Shown: piece by piece, positions 12,349-23,900 of the stretch
Position numbering within the stretch: the stretch's first letter is position 1
Layout of the letters: each line of letters starts with the position of its first letter
DNA from: Ixodes scapularis
Lineage: Eukaryota > Arthropoda > Arachnida > Ixodida > Ixodidae
Assembly (NCBI RefSeq): GCF_016920785.2
Contig: NW_024609836.1
Span: 6,814,406 to 6,878,405, forward strand
DNA length: 64,000 nucleotides
Direction of reading: 5' to 3'
The notes under the pieces: model-generated
Told to the model about the DNA's origin: nothing
The model's input: only the letters and a program-made list of their open reading frames with translations
The model's database searches: none
Translations under genes and position numbers: made by a program

Positions 12349-12829
12349 ACTGAAGGGTTGCTGAAGTGGATTTGGAGATCACCCTTTTATGGCACGAACT
12401 CAACCTACACGTAATAAGTTCCCTAGAAGCCCTAAATTCAAAATAATGCATGCCCTTTTCTTCCCGTTAAAAACGCAACCATACATCGCAGCATGCCTCT
12501 TTTATTGGATTAATCTCACAAGGGGGCATGTCGCGATGTTTGCCCACATTTTTATAAGGAAAAATTGCCGCACGATTGTAAATTTGGGTTTCTGGGACGC
12601 TTAGGGCAAAGGGAGATGTTTGGTCGTGTTTTAAAGAAGAGGCATGCATACTTGTAGTTTGAGGTTTAGATGCTTAGGTCAAAAGGATTTTATAATATTT
12701 GATCAAGTGTTTTGCAATAAAGAAAAAAAAAACAAAAAACATGCATGATTGTAAATCCTGGTTTTCTAGAAAGCTTAGAGAGTGTAGGTTGAGCTTGCAT
12801 TATAGAAAGGTGATTTCAAGATCCACTTT
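12349..12829. mobile_element. Fold-back (long inverted repeat) element
   Basis: About 85 bases at the left end (GTGGATTTGGAGATCACC, CTCAACCTACACG, ATGCATGC) recur reverse-complemented at 12735-12829 (CATGCATGATTGTAAATCC, GTAGGTTGAGC, GGTGATTTCAAGATCCACTT). The inner part contains a related ACGATTGTAAATTTGGGTTT block. Related pieces appear at 13170-13260 and 13750-13830, so the family is nested here. Confidence 0.6.
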
Positions 12830-12837
12830 AGTACCCC

Positions 12838-13015
12838 TTTAAGTGACCAAAGATGAAGAGATTGAAGAGATAAAAGATGATTAGATCAGAGCTAAAGATA
12901 AAGAGAACAAAGAAGAGATCAAATGTTAAGAGATGAGATATTGATAGGTCAAACATGAAGATATCAAAAATGAAGAGATGAAAGAAGAGGACACCAAAGA
13001 TTAGGTAGGAGATGA
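12838..13015 (+). repeat. Purine-rich GAAGAGAT imperfect repeat tract
   Basis: About 175 bases of irregular repeats of AAGAGATGAA and AAAGAT motifs with strong G/A strand asymmetry. Confidence 0.55.
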
Positions 13016-13280
13016 GAGCAGTCCTTTTTCCTGGTTTTAAAAAAGAACCATAAAACAATTTGAAAACGGATCTTTGCAGTTTGAATTTTCTTGTCCTGTT
13101 TTATCCCTAAATATACTGTTTCTAAAAAGACAGTCAAGCGGATTTTGAAATTGTCTTTTTGTGCTGCAAACACGATTTATGAGCCCCGAGCATTCTAGAA
13201 AACCCCAAAATACAATCGTTTGCAACCTTTCTCCCCTATTAAAGACGGGACCAAACATTGCATGATGCCCCTTTCCTGAT

Positions 13281-13676
13281 ATTGTCACGAATGACAAGTG
13301 ATGAGGTGGCGAATAACTGAGTAAACTGAACGCTCAATGGGGCGAACTTGTGCCCAACAGAATATAAAAAGGAGACAAAAGATAACAGCAGAGCGTCGCG
13401 AGCGTCAAAGTCGGCATTGCAGCAGAGTCGAACGCTGGGGCGAGACTGACCCTGTTCGCCTTGCGGAATCCCTCATGCACCCTCGTGGGTTTCTGGATTG
13501 TTCGGCGTTGAACTTTCGGTGCGCAGAACGTTCAGAACTCGATCAGACGAGAATGTTCTCGAACTTACGAGAAGGCCAAGTTGAAAGAATAAATAAAAGA
13601 GGAGTCCGCTAACTGGAATCGAACCTACACCTTCAGCGCGACAGTCAAGCGCAACAACCACACGGCCACGCATGCG
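13281..13676 (-). mobile_element. tRNA-derived SINE, copy 1 (minus)
   Basis: The head at 13676 reads GTGGCCGTGTGGTTGTTGCG (A box), then GGTTCGATTCC (B box). The body has GTCTCGCCCCAGCGTTCGA and GACGCTCGCGACGCTCTGC, and the tail ends CATTCGTGACAATA. It matches the plus-strand copy at 14926-15312 along its length, diverged. About 395 bases. Confidence 0.8.
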
Positions 13677-13690
13677 CTTGCTCGCCAACA

Positions 13691-14925
13691 CGCGTGGCAA
13701 TATATATACCCCAAGAAAAAAAAAAGGTGTGTCGCAATATTTGGTTGCCGTTTTAACCAAGAAACCTCCCGATTGTAATTCTGGGGTTTCTAGGATGGCC
13801 AGGGCATGCAGCTTGAGTTTGCGCCACAAAAAGACATCCCTCAGTCGTCATCTCTGGAAAAATGGTGTGCTCTGCCGACAATGGCCACGTTTGGTTCAGA
13901 CTGTTGTCAACTTTGTTGAGATAATTGCTCTCGCAAGCTAAAATAGACTGCAGTCTACCGTTGCCTTCGAGAAAGAAGGGATCACATGTGCGGAAATTCA
14001 AGACGACTTTGCAATACACTGCCCATTAGGCGCATTAAAAACAAAACAAGAAAAACAACAAAGAAAACGACAACAAATCTTTGCGCAGTCCAGCAATGCA
14101 AAAGAGCTTCATTTCCTGCTTGGGCTGCAGTGTATTCTGAATGTAAGCCTGAACTTGGAACGAGTCGCAAAATCTGTTCGTCGGATGCGAGCTAACAACA
14201 ATGCTTACCTATGTTTGGCCCCCCCCTCCCCCTGCCCTTTTTTTGTTGTAAAATGTTTTTTTAAAATCGAGTTTCAAGTGCAAACAGGTCATTTTTGTAA
14301 TTCAATCTTTGCTTGCAATCGTAAGCTGTAATTCCCTCTTCAGATAATCTGACCTAGTTTCAAAGCTCTGTCAAGGTCAAATCAATTGCAATGCAACTAT
14401 ACATCAACAGACCCGTTCCGAGACATGCGGTGACCCACACGGAGCCGAAAAAGAATTCTGGAAACTGACTTTAAGAACCAGCCGTAGCAGACGACGGAGG
14501 CTGCCTAGGAGGCAACGGAAGCCACTCAAGGGAGCGGGTGAAAACAAGTGTGCAATTGCGCTACCTTCGCTTTCACGCTCTCCTCATCATCACATGGTAT
14601 ATACTGGACTGCGTGCAAAAATAAATGACGCGTCACCAAACACTCCGCCTGTGCTTTAATAAAGCGCTAGCAGTTGGGACCATAGGCCAAAGTTACGGAA
14701 CTTGCCGTAATCGGGTCGAAAAGTTGAAAGCGATTTTCAGGAATTTTGAGTGACAAAAACGGCTGCCAACGAATGCCAGCGAAATCCTAAGATACAGTTG
14801 GATTGCGCTACAACAAAAATGACGGGACACACGAAAAGTTCTTAGTTTGCGGGAACTTCGTTTGGTTTTGCTTGCCTCGAGCCAAACCAGAGTCGGACAT
14901 ATTGCCACGCGTGTCGCTGAGTGAG
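13691..14925. other. Spacer between the two inverted SINE copies
   Basis: Contains another piece of the 12.3-13.2 kb fold-back family (about 13745-13830) and a C-rich/T-rich patch at 14220-14265. No gene recognised. Confidence 0.45.
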
Positions 14926-15312
14926 CGCGTACATGGCCGAACGGTTACCGTGCTTGGCTGTCGCACGGAGGATCTGGGTTCGATTCTAGGAAGCGGAATG
15001 TTCTTTTATTTACATTTGCCGTTCTGCCAATTTTAGAACTTTCTCGTCTGATAGAACTAAGAATGTTCTACGCGCTGAACGTTCTAGGCCGAATGTTCAA
15101 GAAACCTATGCGGCTACAAAAGGTGCTTCGCGTGGCAAGCCGGGGTTAGTCTCGCCCCAGCGTTCGATCCTGCTGTTGCGCCGCCATCGACGCCCACGAC
15201 GCTCTATTGTTATCTTTTGTTTCCTTTTTTGTTTTGGGCACAAGTTTGCCCATTAAACGTTTAGTTTGTTTCAGTCTTCGTCGCCTGATCAATTGACATT
15301 CGTGACAATATA
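14926..15312 (+). mobile_element. tRNA-derived SINE, copy 2 (plus)
   Basis: Head with ATGGCCGAACGG (A box) and GGTTCGATTCT (B box). The body shares GTCTCGCCCCAGCGTTCGAT, GACGCCCACGACGCTCTAT and TGGGCACAAGTTTGCCC with copy 1, and the end is ATTCGTGACAATATATA. It is in inverted orientation to 13281-13676, 1.25 kb away. Confidence 0.8.
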
Positions 15313-16716
15313 TAGACGAGGGCACACGGCACGGCGAACGCTGTGACAAAATCAACGAGATAAGGTCCTTTTGGCATACGCCCCAGTAGCTTTAGCCAAC
15401 AACGTCTCTGCCGTCCATAAAATGTAACTGAGAAAAAAAAAGTGACTTGTTCTTATGGTATTACGGCGTGCGCTTGCTTCGCTTGGAGAGCCTGCTCTGG
15501 ACTTGACCAACACTGGCTTCATTGTCGTGCCAGATCTGCTTCAACGCATTCATAAGACTGTTACTGCCGTCGTTGAGGCATGAACCTAGGGTGAGTGACG
15601 AAGCAGTGTCTAAGCAACATGCATAGCACAAGTGCCAGGCACGTGTTTAGGGGGGGGCCATATTGAGCCCGGGCCCCCCCCCCCCCCTCCCCCCAAATCT
15701 TCTATTTTGCTGGCGCCTCCTCTCCCCCCTCCCGTTCATACAGCATTCTGCCATGGAAGACCCCCCGAAATCAAAATCCAAACTATGTGCCTGACAAGTG
15801 CCAAGTTCTACATGATGTGGCACACCCAGAAAACAACTTTAAAAGCATTCATGCCTTCCATAACATCTGGTGGTGCTGCTCACAACCACCCAGGCGAGGA
15901 GAGAAGGATATTCTGAGCCGTAATAGAAAACGGGGAAATGGTTTCCTATTTCTCTATTGGCGACGTGCGCGACCGAAAGCGTCGCTGTGGTCGGCCTTCC
16001 ACGATTGGCCGAACGCTGACTATGACGTCGGAAAGTGGATTTATCATTGACGAAATAAGAGGAATGAAAGAACTTTAATTTTGAAGGTTTTGGCAGTGTT
16101 CCTTTGAGAGTGCAAGGATTTCAAGCTTCCATTGTGCTATTTACTAACACCATCGAACTTGTTGTTCGCACGGTAATGACGTCACAAGGGAGAACCGTAG
16201 GAGGGCGCCACCAAAACATCTCGCCGCTAATTGTATAACAGTGTTTAGTTTTTCCTTACAAAAAATCTTTGTTGAAGCGAAGTGGAGTTCGAAAATGTGT
16301 TCCTTGTGCAGAGAATTTTTATATACACTGTTCTAAGGGCAATTGATGGAGAATTAAAAGAAATATATATTCGTGCAGGAAATCTTGTTGAAGTAGCATT
16401 TGCTTTAGCGGGATTCAACTGTACATGGGTATGAAAGTAGTGGGCTATTAGAAACAGACCCCAAATTTTCACGAGAAATTTTCAAAAAATCATTTTTAAC
16501 TTGATTCGCATAAAGGAAAGTTATGAAACTTTGGCACCTCGTCCCAAGCGCCAGCACTACTTTTCACTAAAGCAAAGGGTTGTGCAATGCTCGAAGAAAG
16601 AATAAGTAAACACGCAAGCTGGCTGATGTTACAAATATTTGAAAAAAAAAAAAAAAAAGAGAGGAAACGGACAAAAAAGGGGGACAAACAAAACGTCTCA
16701 AATGCAGCTACTAAAC
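15313..16716. other. Intergenic sequence past the XRN2 3' end
   Basis: C-rich runs at 15669-15705, a 16-A run at 16643-16658 and short unsupported frames. No gene recognised. The T-rich (minus) stretch at 16640-16690 probably belongs to the XRN2 termination region. Confidence 0.45.
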
Positions 16717-16722
16717 TTTATT
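16717..16722 (-). terminator. Candidate XRN2 polyadenylation signal AATAAA
   Basis: The minus strand reads CTCAATAAAGTTTAG, about 0.9 kb past the stop codon. It is followed by a GT/T-rich stretch (GTTTTGTTTGTCC and a long T tract to about 16640), as expected downstream of a cleavage site. It is the first canonical hexamer I see after the stop. No transcript evidence is available. Confidence 0.55.
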
Positions 16723-17637
16723 GAGAAAACCGTTTTATGTATCACCTGTCACACACGTCTCCCAGAGTTGCGACGTTTTGTGCTTGTCCCCTTTTTCGTC
16801 CATCGTCTCCAGTTTTTTTTATCAAGTATGCCGTCTGCAATGCGTCATACATTTTCCAGGTGAGACAAAGGCAGTGCTATTTTATCCCAAACACCCGGTA
16901 GATGCTAGGGGAGAAGGAGGTTGATACAGGAAGTTCCCATAATTATGCATGGTCTTTTGGAGAGTTCTGCGACCGGTCTATTGAAACAAACCAATCGCAG
17001 TTTGAATGGGAGAAGGGCAACACCCCCAAATATGGGGGGGGGGGGGGATGCCACCGACCCAACGACCCACGGCCTAAGCTTTCAAACCGAGTTCCTAGGA
17101 ACCCGGCTTGCACCGTCGTAGGTTCTCGAGCTCCCAAATTTCCTCAAGCGTCCCTGCCCCTGAGCAAAGCGTTCTTCCGCTTTAAAGGCCGACAACCAGA
17201 CTCGGGATTCTGCAAGGCAGAAGATCGTCCTCACCATGGGGTAGGAGGAAACAGGCATCGGTAGACGGGGTAGAAGGGGGAGAGAAGGAAGGAAGGGAAA
17301 AGTGGAAAGCAGGAACTGTTCACGGGTCTTTAAATACTATTTTTCCCGGCAAGATACTCGCCCGTACATAACTACGAGCCAAACGCTCCCTAGGATGTGC
17401 AATGTCGTTGGCGAGGCAGGCAGGCTTCTGCACCGCCGCACTGCACCAATACCGAGATTGGGATCCCGGTTGACATTCGAGCGAGAGGGGAGTTCCTTGA
17501 GATTTAAAAGTATGACAGGGTACGGTGCCTGGACCGTGTCTTTGACCGGCGCGCTTACCGCGTCCTCAAAAGCGGATCCTCGATCCCCCTTGGCAACTTT
17601 ACACCCGTGTCGTGACAATGCCTGTTGCGACGTTCGC
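16723..17637 (-). other. XRN2: Presumed XRN2 3' UTR
   Basis: Sequence between the stop codon and the candidate AATAAA. It holds a 14-G plus-strand run at 17034-17047 (C-rich in the mRNA) and a repeat segment at 17082-17175 that is also found at 48741-48841 in intron 7. No other coding potential is convincing. Confidence 0.45.
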
Positions 17638-17968
17638 TCATAATTTTTCTGTCAGAACCACTTTGACCAACGGTGCGAGGCTTCGGTTCCCGCGACGTCG
17701 TTTGTTGCCCCTTCGAGACCGCTTTTGACGCACGGGCGGGACGGGAAGGTAAACGCACCGGTCGAGGTCGGGTTCCGAGCGCCATATCTGCGGTTGAGCA
17801 GCGAACGGCCGTAGGAGGGACCCACCTGACCCCAGCCCGAACCGGGCCCGACGTGGCCCCCCCCGGCCCCCTCCGTGGTGCCCCTGCTGCCCTCCCTGGT
17901 AGCCCCAGGCCGCGGCTCCGGGCCTGCCGCTGCCCCGGTAGTTGGAGTCGTAGCCGCCCTGGTGGCCG
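17638..17968 (-). CDS. XRN2: XRN2 terminal exon 25: RGG/GYQGGQQ tail and stop
   Basis: Residues 645-754 and TGA. It begins GHQGGYDSNYRGSGRPGAAA then WGYQGGQQGHHGGGRGG, an RGG-type low-complexity tail. At a run of eight C on the plus strand (17857-17864) the frame as written changes from Gly-rich to a Pro/Arg-rich sequence ending at 17638. The neighbouring frame stays Gly/Ser/Tyr-rich (GHVGPGSGWGQVGPSYGRS) and stops at 17652. A donor-like CAG|GTGGGT at 17826 also exists. The last 70 or so residues are therefore uncertain. Confidence 0.85.
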
Positions 17969-20900
17969 CTGCAATGAGGAGAATCGAAGAGACGGGCGCC
18001 ATTTCGCCTACCGTCTTCCCTACGGAAGAAAACTCTCGTTCGCTCGATTGTGTCAACAAGGACTGCACCGCAGAATGCGTCCCGCGTGCCGCATGTCAGC
18101 ATGCGACGCTTTCTGCGTGGGTGCACACAACACTGGTACAAACCACACTGTGTGGGGTTAGTTCGTTTTGCACCACAGGTGATGGCCAGGGCGAGACCCA
18201 ACGAATGAGTGCGCCGTAAGGACGCTACCTCATATGGCTCTTGGCCTCTTGCGCGATGCAAGGCGTCAAATCGGCGAGTGGTCACGTGGTACGACGTCAC
18301 GTCGCTCTCGCCGGCACGTTTCGCCCCAGCCCTTCTAGAGCAGCTGTGCAACGCAGCTCAGTGGCTATAGTATCCAACTGCCACCGCACCGACCCAGGTC
18401 ATCTGTGACAGTCGTTTGTGAAAACCTTCCCATAGAAAACGACTCATAAACCAAATCCACTGTTAAAAGCTGGTGAAAAAAAAAGCGGCAGAGCACATAT
18501 AGCAAGAGCGTATCAAATTCAACATGAATGGATGCACTGAAATGCAAACAACTATTTTCCAAATTTGCCATCCGGTGGAACTACCGCTATTTTCTGTACT
18601 ATACACGTTTAAAAGTTAAAATTTTATGTGGTACAGACCATCTGCAGGTGTGGACCGTACGAGGATTAATTTTTTTCTCGGTCATTCATCGTGACGAGAC
18701 AAATTTTGTGAATGGCAGGAATTTAATGATGATTTTGGTGGGACACAAAGAGTCGATGCCCTATATGAGAATTGTTTTACGTGGAAACTAGGCACCGTGT
18801 TTGGACTATACACCACCGGTGTGCACTATTGTCCCGAAGATATGGTGTATAATCTGTAGCAGGTGTGGACTAGTGGGACAAGCACTCCCCGCAGAGCTCT
18901 CTGCTTGCAACAATATGTTATTTCCTCCTCTCCAACATTCATTCTGCTAAATTGGGAAGACTGGAGGCGCGCTTTGTGAGAAAAGCTTGTCCTCCGTTTC
19001 TGGACCTGCAACAGACCACACAAAGGGCGTTTTCACAAATGACCTGTTCCCTTCCGGTAAATCACGTTCCATCGTGTTGATTGACGGCGTCCGTCACCTT
19101 CTCCATTAGCCTGAATGCTGATGACTAGTTATCGGCATTGTTTCTGGAGTCGGTGAAACGCACAAGTTTGGTGAGCATCGCCGTCGTCAACGGAACTCAG
19201 GTAAGTGTGACTGGGGATGTATTTGGGCCGCACACACCCACGCCTACTCCGCTTTTTTCCCAGTCGTTTCGGCGGCACCTACCAGGGTCGTTTTGGCCGC
19301 CTGCGAATCGAATTCTTGATTGCCGGCTCGTCTCGACTCCGAATAAAATCCGGTACACGTAAACACCGAGTACCAGCCCGCACTGTCTCATGTCGCACGA
19401 TCACCTTGACTGGCACAGTCAATCAAAATACGAAAGAATTCGAGCAATCCACAAAACACTGCCCTCGCACGTAGCAAGAAAGTTTGTCAACATGTCTTCC
19501 GGCGAGATTTGGAGCTGCGAGTATGTCGCGTGAAATCGCCTTATAGGGTCCTTGCATCCTTTTCACCGACGTTGCCGCAAAGTATCGCTCCGTTTCCGGT
19601 GCCTGGTTTTCGAACGCAGTGTTGGTCCTCCTTGCTGTCATTACTCCTATGTTGGACACATCTGCCAGGGTCATTTTGCCCATCTACGTCTTGGCTACGA
19701 ATAACGGCGGGTATGTCCAACGATCGATTGCCCCCTGCCACTCCTTTATGCTCTGGACTACCCTGACCGACGTAACTCGAGCAATCTGGGAAATGCCGTC
19801 TCCACGAGCAAAAAGATGGGATGAGAGATCGCCAACATGGATTTTGTCGTATTTCAAGCCAAAACTGATGTCACGTGCAAGGACCCTATACTTGGCGTCA
19901 ATATCTGTGCAGTACACTGTTAAAGCTAGCATAGTTCTGATGTCGGCGCAGCTCCGCACCGTTCAACGAGCGCTCAGCTTTGTCATGCATTTCATTTGCG
20001 TACACTCCCGTGCAAACAAGGCGCCACAATTTGGTGTTTGGTGCAACCGACACAGAGTCTCTGTCACGTCTCAGCTGTGTTGCACAGTAAAAGTGACTGA
20101 AATTCACTGGTAATAGTAATCATGTACTCTATCTGAATTGCAGTATTTTCACTGTTACCGCATCTCGGAAGCATATGACAGTGATGGTGTCGCGGGAGTT
20201 ATGAAGCATGCCCCGTCTGTAGAAGGGTGGAACGAAGATTCCGAGGAAGAAGTCATTTTTACGAGACTTACCCCCATGACTGCTGCCTTCCGGGCTGCTG
20301 CCACTGGCCCTGATTAGAGGCTCCTAAAGAAAACAAAAATCGAGAGAAACATCTTCTTCCAACAAACACCGTCAAACTTACAAGAAGAGGTGTGTGCTTA
20401 TAAAGATATACCATAAAATTGCGTTGCCCAACGCTTGCCACGAGGCACTTGGGGATCATATAATAGATTCTTTCGACAGAAATTGCAACCTTTCACAGGA
20501 TGTCTTACAGTATTTGCAACTCTCATCCTAGAGAGTAGGCATTGGTGCTTGTGTGTTTCTTTCTCTTTCTTTTTATTTATTTGTGCCCTCAGGGCTCAGA
20601 GGCAGTACAGAGGGGGGTGGGACTACAATGCACGAAAAGTAAAAGACAAGAAAATCACGAAACAAGCCTTAGCTGTCCAGTTACAGCATTTTTAAAACCA
20701 ACAGGAGTAAGAATTGCCGCAATGGGTGTGAGAAGACGACTTCAGTCAGTAGGCACACGAGGAATGCATGATTTAGAGCACTAAGTATTAGAAAGACACT
20801 GTGAAATCCCGACTTGAACTTAGTTGTATGTTCGAAATGTGTCTGTGCAGCTCTCCTGTCATACTTGAGGGGGTCGCCACAGTTATATTCATAAACCTTG

Positions 20901-23900
20901 AAAAAATAATCTGAAAGCCGGGAGACGTCGTAATTAAAATAAGGACATTGAGTTGACATAACATAAAAACCAATTTCATTAAATGTTTCGCCTCCCATGC
21001 GGAAAACATCTTCAGTAAGTACAGCAGCAATGCGAGGTCCCGCTCTGGAGGAGTGCTTTCTCCTTACACCTCGTCTGCGCTAAGGTCAAGCAAGAAATGC
21101 GAAATTGCAACGCCTACTATGTATGTGGTTGTCACTGCACTGCAGTACATCACTGCACAGTTTGCCTCGCTAAGGAAGTTCTGAACCGGGGACCAAGACG
21201 TCGAGGAAATTCTCGGTCCACCGGACCAGAATTTCCCAGACGCTTCAGAGTTTCCTTTTGGGGCAAAACAGAGGTTTGAGGAAAAACACCGACTCACCGT
21301 AGCCCCAGGACCGGCCCCCGCCACGGTCCTGCTGGTGCGGGGGTGCCACCTGGCTGTACCCTCCCGCCGAACGCACCGCGTGCCTGCGGCACGAGATGAA
21401 AACAGCCCCGCCAGGACCCCAGCAAATTAGACAAGAGCGCGATGCTAGCCTCCGTACATCGTTGGACGTTTTGCGCAACAGACGCTTCGACTCCGACCTC
21501 AGCTGAAAACCAATCACGAACAGACAAAAGAGCAGGATCATGCCGCATTCGCCGCGTCGCAACAGCACAGTTTCGCTGTCACCCGATCGGCTCTGTCGGA
21601 TCGTAGCATTGGCTGCGGTCGGACTGCGAGACGGAGCATGGTGGCTGAAACATCGCTTCGGCCTTCGTACGCGACGCGCAACCCACCCGAGTGCGCGGTG
21701 TCCGGAGTCGCCGAGGGAAGCCATCTGCCGGCGTGGCCCCATGCCCAGCTGCGGCCGCCAGTTGCGGTTCTGGTCCGGGGTCAGGTCCCCGGGCTTCAGC
21801 ACCCGGTCGGGGTCCCTGAGCACGGAGAAAGAGGGTACCCTTTGCAGAAGCCGAGAGAGGCAACTGCGGCACGTCTCCGGGGGGCCTAGAAGGCGCGAGA
21901 ACGGCCCGTCCCTTTGGCACATCCTGGAAGCCTCCGGCATGGACCTTTAGTCTTTCCGCTGTCGCGAGCCTCTCTACTTGAGTGCATATAACTATTACCA
22001 GTATCGTCGTTTAAGTGCACGGAATGATGTCACGCAGGTCATCCCTGTGACATCAGGATCAGTTTTAAGTAAGTTACTTTCAAAAAGTAATTTGTTATTA
22101 CTTTCAGATAAAAGTAGCAAAGTTACAGTTACTGCATAATTAGTTGGTTACCTCTCAAAAGTAACGATTTTACTCCTAGGTTACTTTTTCATACAAATAA
22201 AAAAAGTTTGAACATGCATCCCCCCCCCCCCCCTTCAAGTTTATTACAGGAAGTGCACGGTGAAACAAGTTGGCACAAGACGAACATGACGGTCAAAACA
22301 CCTTCGACGATACCTTAATGCCGAAGATACTGAAAAGAACAACAAGACTAACGTCATTATTTTCGTTGTCGCTTCAGAAAAACCAATAGAACTATGGTTA
22401 CAAGTCACATATAGAAAAGGTACCATGTTACACTTGAAAGTTACCAAAAAAGTAATGAAGTTACAGTAACACGTTACCACCCATGAATGGTCAGGGTGCC
22501 ACAGAGTCATGCGATGGCATCGCACAAACACTGAGACGTCACCGGAACGATGCCACCATAGAGTCTACATATCACGGACATAAAAGCGCTAAGGGTCACG
22601 TTTATGAGCCTGTCCAAAGCGTACCCGACTTTCCAGTGTGCAATGAGGCAGGCCCCAACAATTATAAATCTAAATGTACATAGCACATTTAGATTTAGAT
22701 TTCATTCTCAATGTGCATGTTCAATGTTCTCAATGTTCAATTAATGTGCAGAGCACATTAAAGCGCCGTCACACACTTGCAACAAAGCAGAACGGAGAGA
22801 GACAAGACCAGTTTTTAAGCCTCTTGCAAGGGCAAAGGACCTGCTCCGCAGCAGCGCATCAGGTCCTCCGCCTTTGCAAGCAGCTTAAAAACCGGTACAG
22901 GCTCTTTCAGTCTTAATCGGTTGCAAGTGTGTGAATGGCGCTTAACTCTGAACAAGTTCAAGAGCGTTGCCAGATATAAATCATTGATCATGCTGATCCT
23001 CAAAAATTGAATAAGCTGAAGAATGCATTTGTAGCAAACAACTTTTTTAAGTTTTCCACTGGCTTCCCTGATTTAAGGCTTTCAAATCTCCAAAGTCTTG
23101 CAGCAACCTTGATCAAAGTGTTTGCTACAGCACGTATATATCAGCAAACATACTTTTTAGAGATGAAGACTAAAGTCAAACATAGTTCTTGCAAATGACA
23201 AATGAGCGCCTCCACAATGTTTTATGACCCCGGGTTAAAAGTGTAAATGCGAATGTTTGCACCTTGGCAAGCAATATTAAACACCCAAAATCTTACTAAA
23301 AGAAGAAACTATGTTACAATTTCTTTTAATTTTCCATTTCCACAAAATGACCCGCTCCGCCTCCGTCTTGCGGCGATTTGGCCCTTTGCAACAAAAGGTT
23401 GCCGATCACTGGTGTAAATGAAACTGGAGGCACGCCTTAATAGGAAACTACAACGACCAAAATAAAACTCATAAAAATTTACTCACTTTGCTCCTGGAAG
23501 CCGCTCTGCCTTGAAAACATAGTCGTTTCCATACTTGGGATCCCGGAAACGGACGCTGTTGGCGGGAAAGAAAAAGCACCGCGCTCAAAAACCCTTCGAA
23601 AGGCACCGCTGCAGTCCGCCGCAACGTGCAAAATGCCAGCAAGCCCACTCACCAGACAACACTGTTGTCGGGAATGTTGTCCAGGCCCCGTATGACCGAC
23701 TGCACATCGCTGGAAAAGATGGAAAAGCAAAAAAACTCTTCAGAACTAAAACACCGGGAATCAGCCAGTTTGCCGGCCAGCGAAGTCAATTCACGCAAGC
23801 GAATCCCGTCAAATTCTATTTTCGGCCTAAAGCATACAAATACAGTATCTACACGATTGGAAGTCAACTCAATTTTAAGTTGACCCCCGCCCCCTCTCTC

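Larger units (their letters stand above)
17969..20271 (-). other. XRN2 intron 24
   Basis: 2303 bases holding repeat copy A (18165-18480) and a MITE-like unit (19541-19892). The remaining open frames (for example plus strand 19619-20113) cross the MITE and show no family features. Confidence 0.6.
21816..23486 (-). other. XRN2 intron 21
   Basis: 1671 bases. Holds the two MITEs above, a short AAATCTAAATGT/ACATTTAGATTT palindrome at 22668-22695, and at about 23385-23412 a TTGCCGATCACTGG end of the type found in hAT elements. Confidence 0.6.

Noticed and set aside
14926..15000. Possible tRNA gene
   Set aside because: A and B boxes are present but the acceptor stem does not pair, and the sequence is the head of a full SINE with a second copy at 13281-13676.
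17673..18219. Two plus-strand frames of 114-162 codons
   Set aside because: They are antisense shadows of the GC-rich terminal XRN2 exon.
19619..20113. 164-codon plus-strand open frame in intron 24
   Set aside because: It crosses the MITE at 19541-19892 and has no recognisable protein features.
21540..21950. 136-codon plus-strand frame
   Set aside because: Antisense shadow of XRN2 exon 22.
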